Source: JBJXFE01 sp046153875
GTDB lineage: Bacteria; Planctomycetota; Phycisphaerae; Phycisphaerales; UBA1924
Length of the DNA stretch: 64,000 bases
Assembly: GCA_046153875.1 (NCBI GenBank)
Contig: JBJXFE010000031.1
Location: forward strand, 124,001 to 188,000
Reading direction: 5' to 3'
In this document: in pieces, positions 1 to 8,089 of the stretch
How positions within the stretch are numbered: the first letter of the stretch is position 1
Layout: every line of letters begins with the position of its first letter
Notes under the pieces: model-generated
Told to the model about the DNA's origin: nothing
The model's input: only the letters and a program-made list of their open reading frames with translations
The model's database searches: none
Program-made: the position numbers and the translations under genes

Positions 1-707
1 ACCGCTACGCGGGCACGCCCGAGCAGCGGGCGACGCTGAGGAGACGGGCGACCATCGTCGGGCCGATCGCGGCGGTCGTGCTGGGCGTCGGTGTGTGGCT
101 GGTGGTCCGCCCGATGCCGCAGCCCGACTATGAGCGCGGCAACCTGCGCCGCGTCTTCACGTTCACGCTGCTCAGCGACGAGTTCAACAAGCTCTCGGTT
201 CAGGAGAGGCTCGCTCTCGTCAAGGTGCTGGTGGACCGGGTGAAGAACATGAGCGCGTCCGAGTCGGCGCTCATGGCGGCGTTCGCGGCCGGGGTCTCGG
301 GGGCCGCCCGCGAGCAGATCGAGGAGAACATCTCGAAGCTGGGGATCGACATGTGGTACGAGTATTCCGCGGGGTACGCGGACGTGCCGCTGGAGGACCG
401 CGACGCGTACCTCGACCGGGTGTTCCTCGAGATGTCGCGGAACATGGAGGCGGTGGGCGGCGTCAGCAACGAAGATTCGGACGCCGAGCGGCTGGCGGAG
501 GCGCGCGAACAGGCCCAGCGCGACATGAAGATGGTGCGCGAGGGGCGTGGCCCCTCGACCGGCGCGCTGACGCGGGTCTACACGTTCCTGCGCGACGACG
601 TGGCCAGTCACGCCAGTGCGGCCCAGAAGAGCCGCGGACAGCTCATGATGCGCGACATGGTGCGGCGGATGCGCGGCGAGAGCGTGAGGAAGCCCGGCGG
701 GGGCTGA
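1..707 (+). CDS. Hypothetical membrane-anchored protein, 5' end outside window
   Basis: The reading frame is open to the left edge, so the real start lies outside the window. A GTG at 78 is the first internal start but is probably not the true one. The visible N-terminal part has an Arg-rich stretch followed by one hydrophobic segment (about bases 48-110) and then a soluble, charged, largely helical domain rich in Glu, Arg and Met. This looks like a single-pass protein with its bulk on one side of the membrane. I recognise no family. The gene ends 21 bases before the convergent dnaN stop. Confidence 0.6.
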   Translation, partial: RYAGTPEQRATLRRRATIVGPIAAVVLGVGVWLVVRPMPQPDYERGNLRRVFTFTLLSDEFNKLSVQERLALVKVLVDRVKNMSASESALMAAFAAGVSGAAREQIEENISKLGIDMWYEYSAGYADVPLEDRDAYLDRVFLEMSRNMEAVGGVSNEDSDAERLAEAREQAQRDMKMVREGRGPSTGALTRVYTFLRDDVASHASAAQKSRGQLMMRDMVRRMRGESVRKPGGG

Positions 708-728
708 TCGCGCGCCGCCGTCGGCGGG

Positions 729-1898
729 TTACTGCAGGTTGACCGGCATCACGACGTACACGAAGTCGTTCCCGCTCTTGACGAGCCCGGGCTTGTTCGC
801 GGCCTTGAGCTCGACGATCACCTGCGGGTCGCTGATCACCTTGAGCGCGTCGGTGAGGAACGACGGGTTGAACCCGATCTCGATCCCCTCGCCCTCGTAG
901 CTGGTGACGTCCACCTGGACCTCGGCCTCGCCCATTTCCGGGGCGCGGCTGGAAAACTCGACGCGTTTGTCGGCGGCGACGAACTTCATCCGCACGCCGC
1001 GGGACTCCTCGTTCGTGAGGAGGGCGGCCCGGCGGACGGCGCTGGAGAGCACGTCGCGGTCGAAGACGACGCGCTTGTCCTGGTCCTTGGGGATGACCTC
1101 TTCGTAGGGGGGGAAGGCGCCCTCGACGAGGTTGCTGGCGAGGACCGCGCGGCCGCCGCCGCTCCCCTTGCCGATGCCGAAGAGCACCTGGTTCTCGGTG
1201 AGGGCGAGCTGGACCGGCTCGTCCGGATCGGCGAGGAGGCGCTGCAGGAGCGTCATCGCCTTGGTGGGGATGATGCAGGAGAACGCCGCGGCGTCCTTCT
1301 CGGCGGGGATGGTGTGGCGCGAGAGCGCGAGCCTGCGCCCGTCGGTCGCGACCATCTCCAGCCGCTTGCCCTCGCGGTTGAGCAGCACGCCGTTGATCGC
1401 GTAGCGGGAGGTCTCCCGAGCGACCGCGAAGAGCGTGCGCGCGATCATCTGCGTGAAGATCGACGCGGGCTGGGTGAGCAGGGCCTTGAGCTTGCCCTCC
1501 TTGCCCTGGGCGACTTTCTCGAACTCGGGGAGTGCGGGGAACTCCGACGGCGGGTACCCGAGCACCTTGAACTTGGCGTCGGCGCCGCGGATCCAGCAGG
1601 CGTCCTGGTCGGACTCGAGCGTGAGGGTCGGTTCGTGCTCCTCGGCCGAGACGATCGCGCGGAGCTTGTCGGCCGGGACGAGCGCCTCGCCGGGCTGGCT
1701 GACGTCCACCTGGGACAGGGTGAGGCGCAGCGAGACCTCGGCGTCGGTGGCGGAGAGCACGAGTTCACCGACTTTGCCGGCCTTGCGGGCGGTGAGCCGG
1801 ACGCACTGGAGCTGGGGCTTGGGCGTGCGCAGCGCGACGACGCCGGAGACGAGGTTCACGGCGTCGAGAAGGCTGGCGCGGTCGGCGATGACTTTCAT
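729..1898 (-). CDS. dnaN: DNA polymerase III subunit beta (sliding clamp)
   Basis: Encodes 389 residues, the usual size of the bacterial beta clamp, which forms a ring dimer around DNA and tethers DNA polymerase III. The N-terminus (MKVIADRASLLDAVNLV) and the C-terminal VVMPVNL segment, which packs near the protein-binding cleft, are typical, and three clamp domains fit the length. The frame stays open upstream, but the ATG at 1898 is chosen because it starts the conserved sequence and follows a purine-rich AGGGAG. A TANNNT hexamer lies about 30 bases upstream. The gene is divergent from transketolase. dnaA and recF are not beside it in this window. Confidence 0.96.
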   Translation of the reverse strand: MKVIADRASLLDAVNLVSGVVALRTPKPQLQCVRLTARKAGKVGELVLSATDAEVSLRLTLSQVDVSQPGEALVPADKLRAIVSAEEHEPTLTLESDQDACWIRGADAKFKVLGYPPSEFPALPEFEKVAQGKEGKLKALLTQPASIFTQMIARTLFAVARETSRYAINGVLLNREGKRLEMVATDGRRLALSRHTIPAEKDAAAFSCIIPTKAMTLLQRLLADPDEPVQLALTENQVLFGIGKGSGGGRAVLASNLVEGAFPPYEEVIPKDQDKRVVFDRDVLSSAVRRAALLTNEESRGVRMKFVAADKRVEFSSRAPEMGEAEVQVDVTSYEGEGIEIGFNPSFLTDALKVISDPQVIVELKAANKPGLVKSGNDFVYVVMPVNLQ

Positions 1899-2175
1899 GG
1901 AGGCAAACTCCCTTTTCCTCTGACCCGGGAGTGTACCGCCGACGCGGGCGGCATACGGTACGGGGTCCGCGGCGGGACGCCCCACGACCCACGATGGTGG
2001 GACGGAGTTGCCCGTCGGCGGGCGATCCGGGATACTCGACCGCGCGCGATCCGGCGTCGGTCCCGGATGGGCTCTGTGTGGGAACGGGTGCGGAACCGGA
2101 TGTCGTGGGAGTCCGCGCCGTGCGGACGCTGAAGGCTCCCCGCCCGAGGGACACCGAACCAAAGGGAACGCACGC
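1899..2175. promoter_or_regulatory. Divergent intergenic region between dnaN and tkt
   Basis: A 277-base gene-free region that must hold the promoters of both genes. On the minus strand, TACACT (1930-1935) followed by AGGGAG is a plausible -10 plus ribosome site for dnaN. On the plus strand only the AAAGGGA ribosome site before 2176 is clear. I see no DnaA-box cluster or other origin signature. Confidence 0.4.
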
Positions 2176-4146
2176 ATGTCATTCGAGGCCGCTGTTCACG
2201 CCCAGGCGATCGAGCTCGACAAGCTGTCCCTGGAGATGACCGCCGCCGCCGGCAGCGGGCACCCCAGCACGGCCCTGTCGCTCGGGCACATCGTCACGGT
2301 CCTGATGTTCCACACCATGCGGTGGAGCCCGGACTACCCGTCGTATCCGACGAGCGACCGGCTGGTGCTCTCCGAGGGGCACGCGGTGCCGATCGTGTAC
2401 GCCGCGGCGTGCAAGCTGGGCGTCGTCGTCGGGCGCGATCCCGAGAAGCGCCGCAAGCTGACGACCGCCGACGCGAAGACGCTCCGCGAGGCCGGGTCGG
2501 AGCTCGACGGGCACCCGAACCCGATCGAGGGCTTCCCGTTCTTCGACGCCGCCACGGGCTCGCTGGGCCAGGGGTTGAGCGTGGCCGCGGGGCTGGGGAT
2601 CGCGGCGCGGCGCGACGGCGTGGACAAGCGGATTTTCTGCATCATCGGCGACGGGGAGAGCCGCGAGGGTCAGATCGCCGAGGCCCTGGACTTCATCGCC
2701 GACCACAAGCTGACGAACGTTCTTCCCATTTTCAACTGCAACGAGTACGGGCAGGCCGACCGGGTCAGCGCCCAGCAATCCGCGGACACCATCGCCGCCA
2801 AGCTGTCGGCCGCCGGGTACACGGTCAAGACGATCGACGGGCATCACCCGGTGCAGATCAAGGCGGCGTTCGACGCGTTCATCGCGGCTTCGGGGAACCC
2901 CGCGGGCGCACCGATGGCCGTGGTGGCCCGCACGGTGAAGGGGTGGGGCGCCGGGACGCTGCACGGCGGCGGGTGGCACGGCAAGCCCGCGACGGGCGAC
3001 GCCCTCAAGAAGGCGCTGACGGAGCTCGACGAGAAGCGCGTCCAGCTCACGTCGAGCCTGACGAGCACCGACGCCTTTGAGATCCAGCCCCCGCCGCAGG
3101 CGGCCCCGAAGGAAATCGTCGCGGGCGAGATGCCCACGCTGGCCCAGGCGATGAAGTCGTTCGACATGGAGTCGCTGCTCCACACGGGCAAGCTGGCGAC
3201 GCGCCGGGCGTACGGGATCGCGCTGCGGGCCCTGGGCAAGGTCAACGACCGGGTTTTCGTCTTGGACGCAGATGTCAGCAATTCCACATTCGCCGACATG
3301 GTCTCGAAGGACCCGGAGCTGGCCGAGCGGTTCGTCGAGTGCAAGATCGCCGAGCAGAACATGGTCTCGGTGGCGGCGGGGCTCTCCGCCGCCGGCAAGG
3401 TCCCGTTCTGCAGCACGTTCGCCAAGTTTTTCACCCGGGCGTACGACCAGATCGAGATGGCGATCAACTCCGGCGCGAACATCAAGCTCGTCGGGTCGCA
3501 CGCGGGGATCACGCTCGCCTCCGACGGCCCGAGCCAGATGTCGCTGCCCGACGTCGCCTGGTTCCGCGCGTGGACGACCATGCGCGATCACCGCGGCAAC
3601 CCGGGTGCGTACGTCCTGCAGCCGGCGGACGCGTACGCCGCGTATGCGTTGACGGCCGCCATGGCCGAGTACGAGGGCCCGTGCTACATGCGGACGCTCC
3701 GGGCGGACACGGAGTTCCTCTACAGCGACCAGCAGGTGTTCAACCTGGGCGGGTTCGAGGTGCTCCAGGAGGGACGGGACGTGGTGCTGTGCGCCTGCGG
3801 GTACATGGTCCACGAGGCGAACAAGGCGCTCGACCTGCTCGACAAGGCGGGCATCTCCGCGACGCTGGTGGACATGTACTCCCTGCCCTTCGACGCCGAC
3901 AAGCTCCTGGACCTCATCAACGCGAACAACGGGTACGTCATCAGCCTCGAGGACAACTACGGCGGCGGGCTGGGCTCGGCGATCGCGGATGCCCTGACGG
4001 AGTCCGGCGACGCGTTCACGCTCCGTCAGATGCACGTGCGCCGCATCCCCAAGAGCGCCAAGACGCCCGACGAGATGCTCCAGATGTGCGGGCTCACCGC
4101 GGCGGACATCGTCAAGACGGCGATGCAGCTCCTGCAGGTGGCGTAA
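2176..4146 (+). CDS. tkt: Transketolase
   Basis: Encodes 656 residues. Transketolase moves two-carbon ketol units between sugar phosphates in the pentose phosphate pathway, using thiamine diphosphate. The N-terminal GHPSTALSLG motif, the thiamine-diphosphate GDGE motif (about residues 158-161) with its downstream FNCNEYGQ, and the pyrimidine-domain segment VECKIAEQNMV are all present, followed by the C-terminal transketolase domain. The ATG at 2176 has AAAGGGA eight bases upstream and starts at the conserved N-terminus; the longer open frame from 2008 is unlikely to be translated. The gene stands alone between dnaN and a convergent unknown gene. Confidence 0.95.
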   Translation: MSFEAAVHAQAIELDKLSLEMTAAAGSGHPSTALSLGHIVTVLMFHTMRWSPDYPSYPTSDRLVLSEGHAVPIVYAAACKLGVVVGRDPEKRRKLTTADAKTLREAGSELDGHPNPIEGFPFFDAATGSLGQGLSVAAGLGIAARRDGVDKRIFCIIGDGESREGQIAEALDFIADHKLTNVLPIFNCNEYGQADRVSAQQSADTIAAKLSAAGYTVKTIDGHHPVQIKAAFDAFIAASGNPAGAPMAVVARTVKGWGAGTLHGGGWHGKPATGDALKKALTELDEKRVQLTSSLTSTDAFEIQPPPQAAPKEIVAGEMPTLAQAMKSFDMESLLHTGKLATRRAYGIALRALGKVNDRVFVLDADVSNSTFADMVSKDPELAERFVECKIAEQNMVSVAAGLSAAGKVPFCSTFAKFFTRAYDQIEMAINSGANIKLVGSHAGITLASDGPSQMSLPDVAWFRAWTTMRDHRGNPGAYVLQPADAYAAYALTAAMAEYEGPCYMRTLRADTEFLYSDQQVFNLGGFEVLQEGRDVVLCACGYMVHEANKALDLLDKAGISATLVDMYSLPFDADKLLDLINANNGYVISLEDNYGGGLGSAIADALTESGDAFTLRQMHVRRIPKSAKTPDEMLQMCGLTAADIVKTAMQLLQVA

Positions 4147-4162
4147 GGCCGGGGCGGCGCGA

Positions 4163-5032
4163 TCAGAAGCAGCACGGGTCGCCGAATGTTCGCGGGCGGC
4201 GGCCCGGCGGCGGGGCGATCAGCGCCTCGCGGCACGCCTCTTCCAGGCGCTGATGCAGCTTTTCATGGTCGGGGAACGCGTCGAGCAGCGCGGCCAGTTC
4301 GTCCACGCGCCACGCGGGGTGGAGCGAGCCGGGGACCGACGCGATCGCCGCGTCGCCGAGCGCCTCGCCCGCGGCCTCGAACCACGCGGCGGGCGGTGTA
4401 ACGGCGCGCGGGGCGGATCGCGTGGCTCCCCGGGAGCGCGGCGGCGGGACGCGCGTCCGGATCACCAGCGGGAGAGCACGGCCCGGCGTCGGCCCGGCGG
4501 CCACGATCGGCCACAGACCGCCTTTCGTCATCGGCTCGCGGCAGAGGACGAACACCGGCGTGCCGGACTCGTCCGCGCGTTCGCGCAGGTCGCGGGCGTC
4601 GATCCCGACCAGAGGCGGCTGCACCAGGTGGAACCCGGCGCGGATGGAGCCGCCCATCCGGCGTGAGACGAGGGCTCGCCGGTCGGCGTCGGCGGCGAGC
4701 TGTCGTTTCTGGCGGCGGGTTTCCTGGAGCGGCATGAGGATGCGTGCCATGCGCCCGAAATCGCGCCGGCGGCGGGCACGCTCCAGCGCGCGTCGGCAGA
4801 GCCGCTCGGCTTCGAAGTACCGCGTTGCCAGGAGCGCCCGCTCGGCGCGCTCCATGAGCCGGTCGATCTGGTGGTCGTTGGCCCCATCGTCGCGCCGACG
4901 GCGCGGGGGTGGTGTTCCGATCGTGCGTGCGGGCCTCAACGCGGCGTTCCCGTCGTCCCTCGCCGCTCTCCACGGACACTGTATCAGGTCGGGCGCAGGC
5001 TGTCGGCGTACGCCCGGAGCGTGGTTTTCCAC
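4163..5032 (-). CDS. Hypothetical protein with N-terminal TPR-like helical segment
   Basis: Up to 289 residues with no family I recognise. After a variable Arg/Pro-rich N-terminus there is a helical segment (NDHQIDRLMERAERALLATRY and onward) that looks like one or two TPR-type hairpins, then a mixed domain ending in a Pro/Arg-rich tail with CCF at the C-terminus. The start is uncertain. GTG at 5032 overlaps the upstream gene by 49 bases, whereas TTG at 4939 would remove the overlap and keep the whole helical segment. It lies downstream of the 4984-5607 gene and is probably cotranscribed with it. It is convergent with transketolase. Confidence 0.65.
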   Translation of the reverse strand: MENHAPGVRRQPAPDLIQCPWRAARDDGNAALRPARTIGTPPPRRRRDDGANDHQIDRLMERAERALLATRYFEAERLCRRALERARRRRDFGRMARILMPLQETRRQKRQLAADADRRALVSRRMGGSIRAGFHLVQPPLVGIDARDLRERADESGTPVFVLCREPMTKGGLWPIVAAGPTPGRALPLVIRTRVPPPRSRGATRSAPRAVTPPAAWFEAAGEALGDAAIASVPGSLHPAWRVDELAALLDAFPDHEKLHQRLEEACREALIAPPPGRRPRTFGDPCCF

Positions 5033-5607
5033 TGCTCCACCTGGTCGCTCATGTCATAGCTGAGCGCGTCGGCGAGGGCGGACCAGTCCTGGGCCGAGAG
5101 GCTCCGGCGGACCTCCTCGAGGCGCGTCCACAGCGACTGGACGAGGTCGGCCAGGGCCTGGGGCCCCGGGTTGCCGGGCGCATCGCCCGTCGCGGGGCTC
5201 GCCGCGGGCACGCCCAGAAGGTCGATGCTCCGTTCCAGCGCATCGCGGACGGCCCGCCAGGTTTCGATGGCTTTGCCGAGGGGTTCGAGCGAGGCCTCGA
5301 CCTCGCCGCGCTGGATCATGCGGGCGCACTCGACCTGCCGGGTCTTGGCCTGGTCGAGGGCGTCGGCGGCGTCCATGAGCGTGACCCGCACAAGAGAGCG
5401 GGGCTCGACCGAGACGAAATGCAGGTCGCCGGCCGGTTCCTCCTCCGGCGGCGACTCCAGCGTGTCATCCGGGATGCGGGCGCCCGCGGCCGAGGCCTCG
5501 ACGACGATCCGACCCTTGATCCCCGCCTGCTCAACGGCGGCGGCGAGGGCGGCGGCGAGCGTCGGTCGCGCCACGTCGAGCGGTTGGTCGTCCAGGTACG
5601 CCCGCAT
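4984..5607 (-). CDS. Hypothetical protein, helical C-terminal half
   Basis: Encodes 207 residues. The N-terminal part (MRAYLDDQPLDVARPTLAAA) looks like a small alpha/beta unit and the C-terminal two thirds are predicted long helices with Leu/Ala heptads (DAADALDQAKTRQVECAR and later). No catalytic motif, signal peptide or membrane segment is visible. The ATG at 5607 is preferred over an in-frame start eight codons upstream because the conserved-looking sequence begins there. The stop lies within the possible 5' end of the next gene, which suggests coupling. Function unknown; a cytoplasmic protein is the safest statement. Confidence 0.65.
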   Translation of the reverse strand: MRAYLDDQPLDVARPTLAAALAAAVEQAGIKGRIVVEASAAGARIPDDTLESPPEEEPAGDLHFVSVEPRSLVRVTLMDAADALDQAKTRQVECARMIQRGEVEASLEPLGKAIETWRAVRDALERSIDLLGVPAASPATGDAPGNPGPQALADLVQSLWTRLEEVRRSLSAQDWSALADALSYDMSDQVEQWKTTLRAYADSLRPT

Positions 5608-5673
5608 GGGTGCAGTGTGCCCCGGGGGCACGGAGATTGCAAATCGGGGGAGATGGCGGTGGACGACGCGGCG

Positions 5674-6306
5674 TCAGCCGGGAGGCGTGGCGGCGGCGGC
5701 ATTCCGCTCGCGCGCCTCGCGGCGTCGCTGCTTGAAGATGAGCCGGATGTTGCGGGCGTAGATGACGATTCCCGTGGACTGACCCATGACCCCGACGAGG
5801 TCCTGCCGCCAGGCGAAGTAGGCGAAGAGCATGAGCCCGCCGACGAGACTCAGCCACCAGAAGAGCGCCGGGACAACGCTCCGGCGGCTCTTCTCCGAGA
5901 TCATCCACTGGATGAGCATCCGCCCGGAGAACGCGAGCTGACCGCCCAAGCCGACCGCCACCCAGATCAGGCTCGTCCACGTCGTGATGTTCAGTGCCTT
6001 GAAGAGCCAGTTCTCGCCGCGACCGATCGCCGAGGCATGGACCGTGTCGCCGTAGACCCGTCGGAACTCGTCGGCCGAGAGGACGGGGGAAGCCCAGCCG
6101 TCACGGAAGATGACGCGGAAGGTGTGCTCGCCCGTCGTGGGGTCGCGGAGGGTTTCGAGCACGCCGCGCGACCCCGCGATGAGCAGGCGTCGCGTTGTCG
6201 CGCCCTCGCGCGTCTCCATGTGGTAGATCGCGTCCACCGGCCCGAGGACGAGCCAGAGCCCGAGCAGGAAGACGGCCGCCATCGCCGCGACGGGCTCCCA
6301 CTTCAC
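5674..6306 (-). CDS. Lipid-A-disaccharide synthase N-terminal-like (LAB_N) membrane protein
   Basis: Encodes 210 residues. The C-terminal half matches the LAB_N domain: an FSGRMLIQWMISEKSRRSV-type segment, then FWWLSLVGGLMLFAYF and IYARNIRLIF. The family consists of small multi-helix membrane proteins often found beside GT2 lipid-phosphate sugar transferases and thought to act in lipid-linked sugar transfer. The N-terminal half holds one hydrophobic helix and a soluble insert of about 80 residues. The start is a GTG at 6306 that overlaps the stop of the upstream glycosyltransferase by four bases (GTGA), so the two are translationally coupled. The longer open frame upstream is a shadow of that gene. 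Confidence 0.85.
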   Translation of the reverse strand: MKWEPVAAMAAVFLLGLWLVLGPVDAIYHMETREGATTRRLLIAGSRGVLETLRDPTTGEHTFRVIFRDGWASPVLSADEFRRVYGDTVHASAIGRGENWLFKALNITTWTSLIWVAVGLGGQLAFSGRMLIQWMISEKSRRSVVPALFWWLSLVGGLMLFAYFAWRQDLVGVMGQSTGIVIYARNIRLIFKQRRREARERNAAAATPPG

Positions 6307-7073
6307 GGGCGGACCTCCTGCGACGTGACGGGTCGGCGGCGCTGGCGCATGTACCGCACGGCCAGGCAGTCGATCAGCCCCGGGATCGCCCGGGAGAGCC
6401 CGGCACCGTACTTGGTCGTGCCGGCGGCGCGCGGGCGGTGGTTCACGGGCACTTCGATGACGGCGTACCCCATGTGCCGGGCGGTCGCGGGGATGAACCG
6501 GTGCATCCCGCGGAACTCCAGGGGCAGGGCGAGCGCGATCTCGCGGCGCATCACGCGGAGCGAGCACCCGGTGTCCCGGATGGTGTCGCCCAGGAGCATC
6601 CGTCGGAAGAGCCGCCCGACGACGGAGCCGAAGCGGCGAACGGCGCCGTCGCGCCGGGCGTGCGAGCGGTCGCCCTGCACCATGTCCGCGTTCGCGGCGC
6701 GCATGCGGTCGAGCAGTTTCGGGATGTCGGCGGGGTCGTTCTGCAAGTCGGCGTCGAGTGTGGCGATGATCCGCCCGCGGCAGGCGCGGAACCCGGCGTG
6801 GAACGCCGCGGACTGCCCGTGCCCGCGGCCCGGGGGCGTGCGGGTCATGGCGACGCAGCGCAGCCATGGTCGGCTGGTCATCAGGCCGACGATGGTTGGT
6901 CGAGTGCGGTCGGTCGAGCCGTCGTCCACGATGACGACCTCGAAACGAATACCGGTGGGCGCGAGCACCCGCTCGGTCTGCTCCACGAGCGCGGCGACGT
7001 TGCCCTCCTCGTTGTGCGCGGGCGCGACGACGGAGAGGTCGGGTTCACCGTCCGTGGGGGTGGCCGGGTGCAT
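6303..7073 (-). CDS. Glycosyltransferase family 2, dolichol-phosphate-mannose-synthase-like
   Basis: Encodes 256 residues. GT2 enzymes of this group transfer a sugar from a nucleotide donor to a polyprenyl or dolichyl phosphate at the cytoplasmic membrane face. The N-terminal SVVAPAHNEEGNV, the VVIVDDGSTDRT motif, the metal-binding DADLQNDP motif and the acceptor-side GCSLRVMRRE segment are all present. There are no C-terminal membrane helices, as in the short DPM1-like type. It is coupled by a four-base overlap to the LAB_N gene, a common pairing for lipid-linked sugar modification of surface glycans. A TAACCT hexamer ends nine bases before the ATG. Confidence 0.9.
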   Translation of the reverse strand: MHPATPTDGEPDLSVVAPAHNEEGNVAALVEQTERVLAPTGIRFEVVIVDDGSTDRTRPTIVGLMTSRPWLRCVAMTRTPPGRGHGQSAAFHAGFRACRGRIIATLDADLQNDPADIPKLLDRMRAANADMVQGDRSHARRDGAVRRFGSVVGRLFRRMLLGDTIRDTGCSLRVMRREIALALPLEFRGMHRFIPATARHMGYAVIEVPVNHRPRAAGTTKYGAGLSRAIPGLIDCLAVRYMRQRRRPVTSQEVRP

Positions 7074-7082
7074 CGCGACCGA

Positions 7083-7088
7083 AGGTTA
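7083..7088 (-). promoter_or_regulatory. Candidate -10 (TAACCT) for the GT2 gene
   Basis: TANNNT hexamer on the minus strand ending nine bases before the ATG at 7073, with no Shine-Dalgarno sequence between them. Confidence 0.45.
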
Positions 7089-7146
7089 GCGATCCGGCGC
7101 TCGCCGGGGCGCGTCGTCGACGTGCCCGGCATCGGCGGGCGTCCCC

Positions 7147-7152
7147 TATAGT
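7147..7152 (+). promoter_or_regulatory. Candidate -10 (TATAGT) for fdx
   Basis: TATAGT ends eight bases before the ATG at 7161, with no ribosome-binding site. The position fits a leaderless transcript. Confidence 0.5.
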
Positions 7153-7160
7153 CGCCCGCC

Positions 7161-7559
7161 ATGCATCTGAAGCGATCCGGCGAACCACACGGGCCCGACA
7201 CGGTGCCGATCACGTTCATCCTCGAGGACCCCGAAGGGCTGACCGCCGCCGGCGAACGCGAGCGGAAGATGCTGGCCGCCAAGGGCGAGCACCTGCTCGA
7301 GGTCGCCATGGACCACGGGATCAACATCGAGCACGCGTGCGGCGGTGTGTGCGCCTGCTCGACATGCCACATCTACGTCGAGAAGGGGATGGAGAACCTG
7401 AGCGAATCCACGGAGGCGGAGGACGACCGCGTGGAGGAGGCGCCGGGGCTCCAGCGGAACAGCCGCCTCTCGTGCCAGTGCGAGATCATCGGCGAGGGAC
7501 CGATCGAGGTGCGGGTCCCGGCGTGGAACCGCAACGCGGTGAAGGAAGTGCCGCACTAG
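7161..7559 (+). CDS. fdx: [2Fe-2S] ferredoxin, ISC (adrenodoxin) type
   Basis: Encodes 132 residues. The cluster ligands follow the adrenodoxin/Fdx pattern C-x5-C-x2-C with a distant fourth Cys: C60, C66, C69 and C105, in the segments HACGGVCACSTCH and RLSCQC. Two extra cysteines (C64, C107) are not expected ligands. ISC ferredoxin supplies electrons for iron-sulfur cluster assembly. Location two genes upstream of iscX supports this role over a redox-partner ferredoxin. There is a 25-residue N-terminal extension before the beta-grasp fold. It starts a plus-strand run fdx, zinc ribbon, iscX, rlmE with short gaps. Confidence 0.92.
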   Translation: MHLKRSGEPHGPDTVPITFILEDPEGLTAAGERERKMLAAKGEHLLEVAMDHGINIEHACGGVCACSTCHIYVEKGMENLSESTEAEDDRVEEAPGLQRNSRLSCQCEIIGEGPIEVRVPAWNRNAVKEVPH

Positions 7560-7586
7560 TGCGTGCACGTTTCGCGGGTCCAACCC

Positions 7587-7817
7587 ATGTCTGAGGAGCC
7601 CAAGTGTGCGCACTGCGGCGGGACGCTGGAGGTCGGGTTTGCACTACCCGATTGGGCCTCCGCGGTTCCGGTTACGCTTCCACTCGTGTGGGGTCGCGGT
7701 CAACCGCAGAAGTCCTTCTGGACTGGAGTGCGTCGGCCCGAGGTTCTGCCGATTGAGGCCTGGCGGTGCACCGGGTGCGGGCGTGTGGAGTTGATCGCAC
7801 GCGCACGTTCGGAGTAG
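7587..7817 (+). CDS. Small zinc-ribbon protein (DUF6487/PF20097-like)
   Basis: Encodes 76 residues. Two CxxC pairs (C7/C10 in CAHCG, C61/C64 in CTGCG) flank a 50-residue strand-rich centre with Trp and Pro, the arrangement of small zinc ribbons annotated as DUF6487. The ATG at 7587 begins at the first conserved residues; an in-frame GTG 24 bases upstream is less likely. Base composition is visibly lower in GC than in its neighbours, so it may be a later insertion between fdx and iscX. No function is known to me. Confidence 0.75.
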   Translation: MSEEPKCAHCGGTLEVGFALPDWASAVPVTLPLVWGRGQPQKSFWTGVRRPEVLPIEAWRCTGCGRVELIARARSE

Positions 7818-7837
7818 GCCAGCAGCGGATATCGGCC

Positions 7838-8068
7838 ATGGCGGACTCTTTCGGGTGGCTCGAGGTGCGGTTGATTGGGGAGCTGCTGGCGGAGCGCCAC
7901 CCCGGGCTGGACCCCTACGCCGTGCGGTTCACGGAGCTCAAGAGCCTCGTCGCCGGGCTGCCGGGGTTCGAGGAAGAGCCGGGGCACCCGGTGAACGAAC
8001 GGATCCTCGAGGAAATCCAGCGTCACTGGATCGAGGAGCGCGAGGACGCCGCGACCGACGACGAGTAG
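7838..8068 (+). CDS. iscX: Fe-S cluster assembly adaptor IscX
   Basis: Encodes 76 residues, the normal IscX size. It matches the family along its whole length: a helix GELLAERHP, the core LDPYAVRFTELKSLV, the acidic LPGFEEEPG and the C-terminal NERILEEIQRHWIEERED. IscX is an acidic adaptor that binds the cysteine desulfurase IscS and modulates cluster formation depending on iron. The frame is open further upstream, but the ATG at 7838 is the conserved start. It sits downstream of ISC ferredoxin, as in classical isc operons, although no other isc gene is in the window. Confidence 0.9.
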   Translation: MADSFGWLEVRLIGELLAERHPGLDPYAVRFTELKSLVAGLPGFEEEPGHPVNERILEEIQRHWIEEREDAATDDE

Positions 8069-8089
8069 AGCCCCGCGCCGCACACCGCC

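Noticed and set aside
1899..2175. Possible replication origin next to dnaN
   Set aside because: No DnaA boxes, AT-rich unwinding region or dnaA/recF/gyrB neighbours.
2179..4035. Very long minus-strand ORF (618 aa) opposite transketolase
   Set aside because: It is the mirror frame of a strongly coding gene in high-GC DNA. Its composition is Arg/Val/Asp/His-rich without any motif.
6304..6867. Longer form of the LAB_N protein from 6867
   Set aside because: The added 190 residues are the shadow of the GT2 gene; GTG 6306 with a 4-base overlap is a better start.
7563..7586. Upstream GTG start of the zinc-ribbon gene
   Set aside because: It adds eight residues without conservation; ATG 7587 lies just before the first CxxC.
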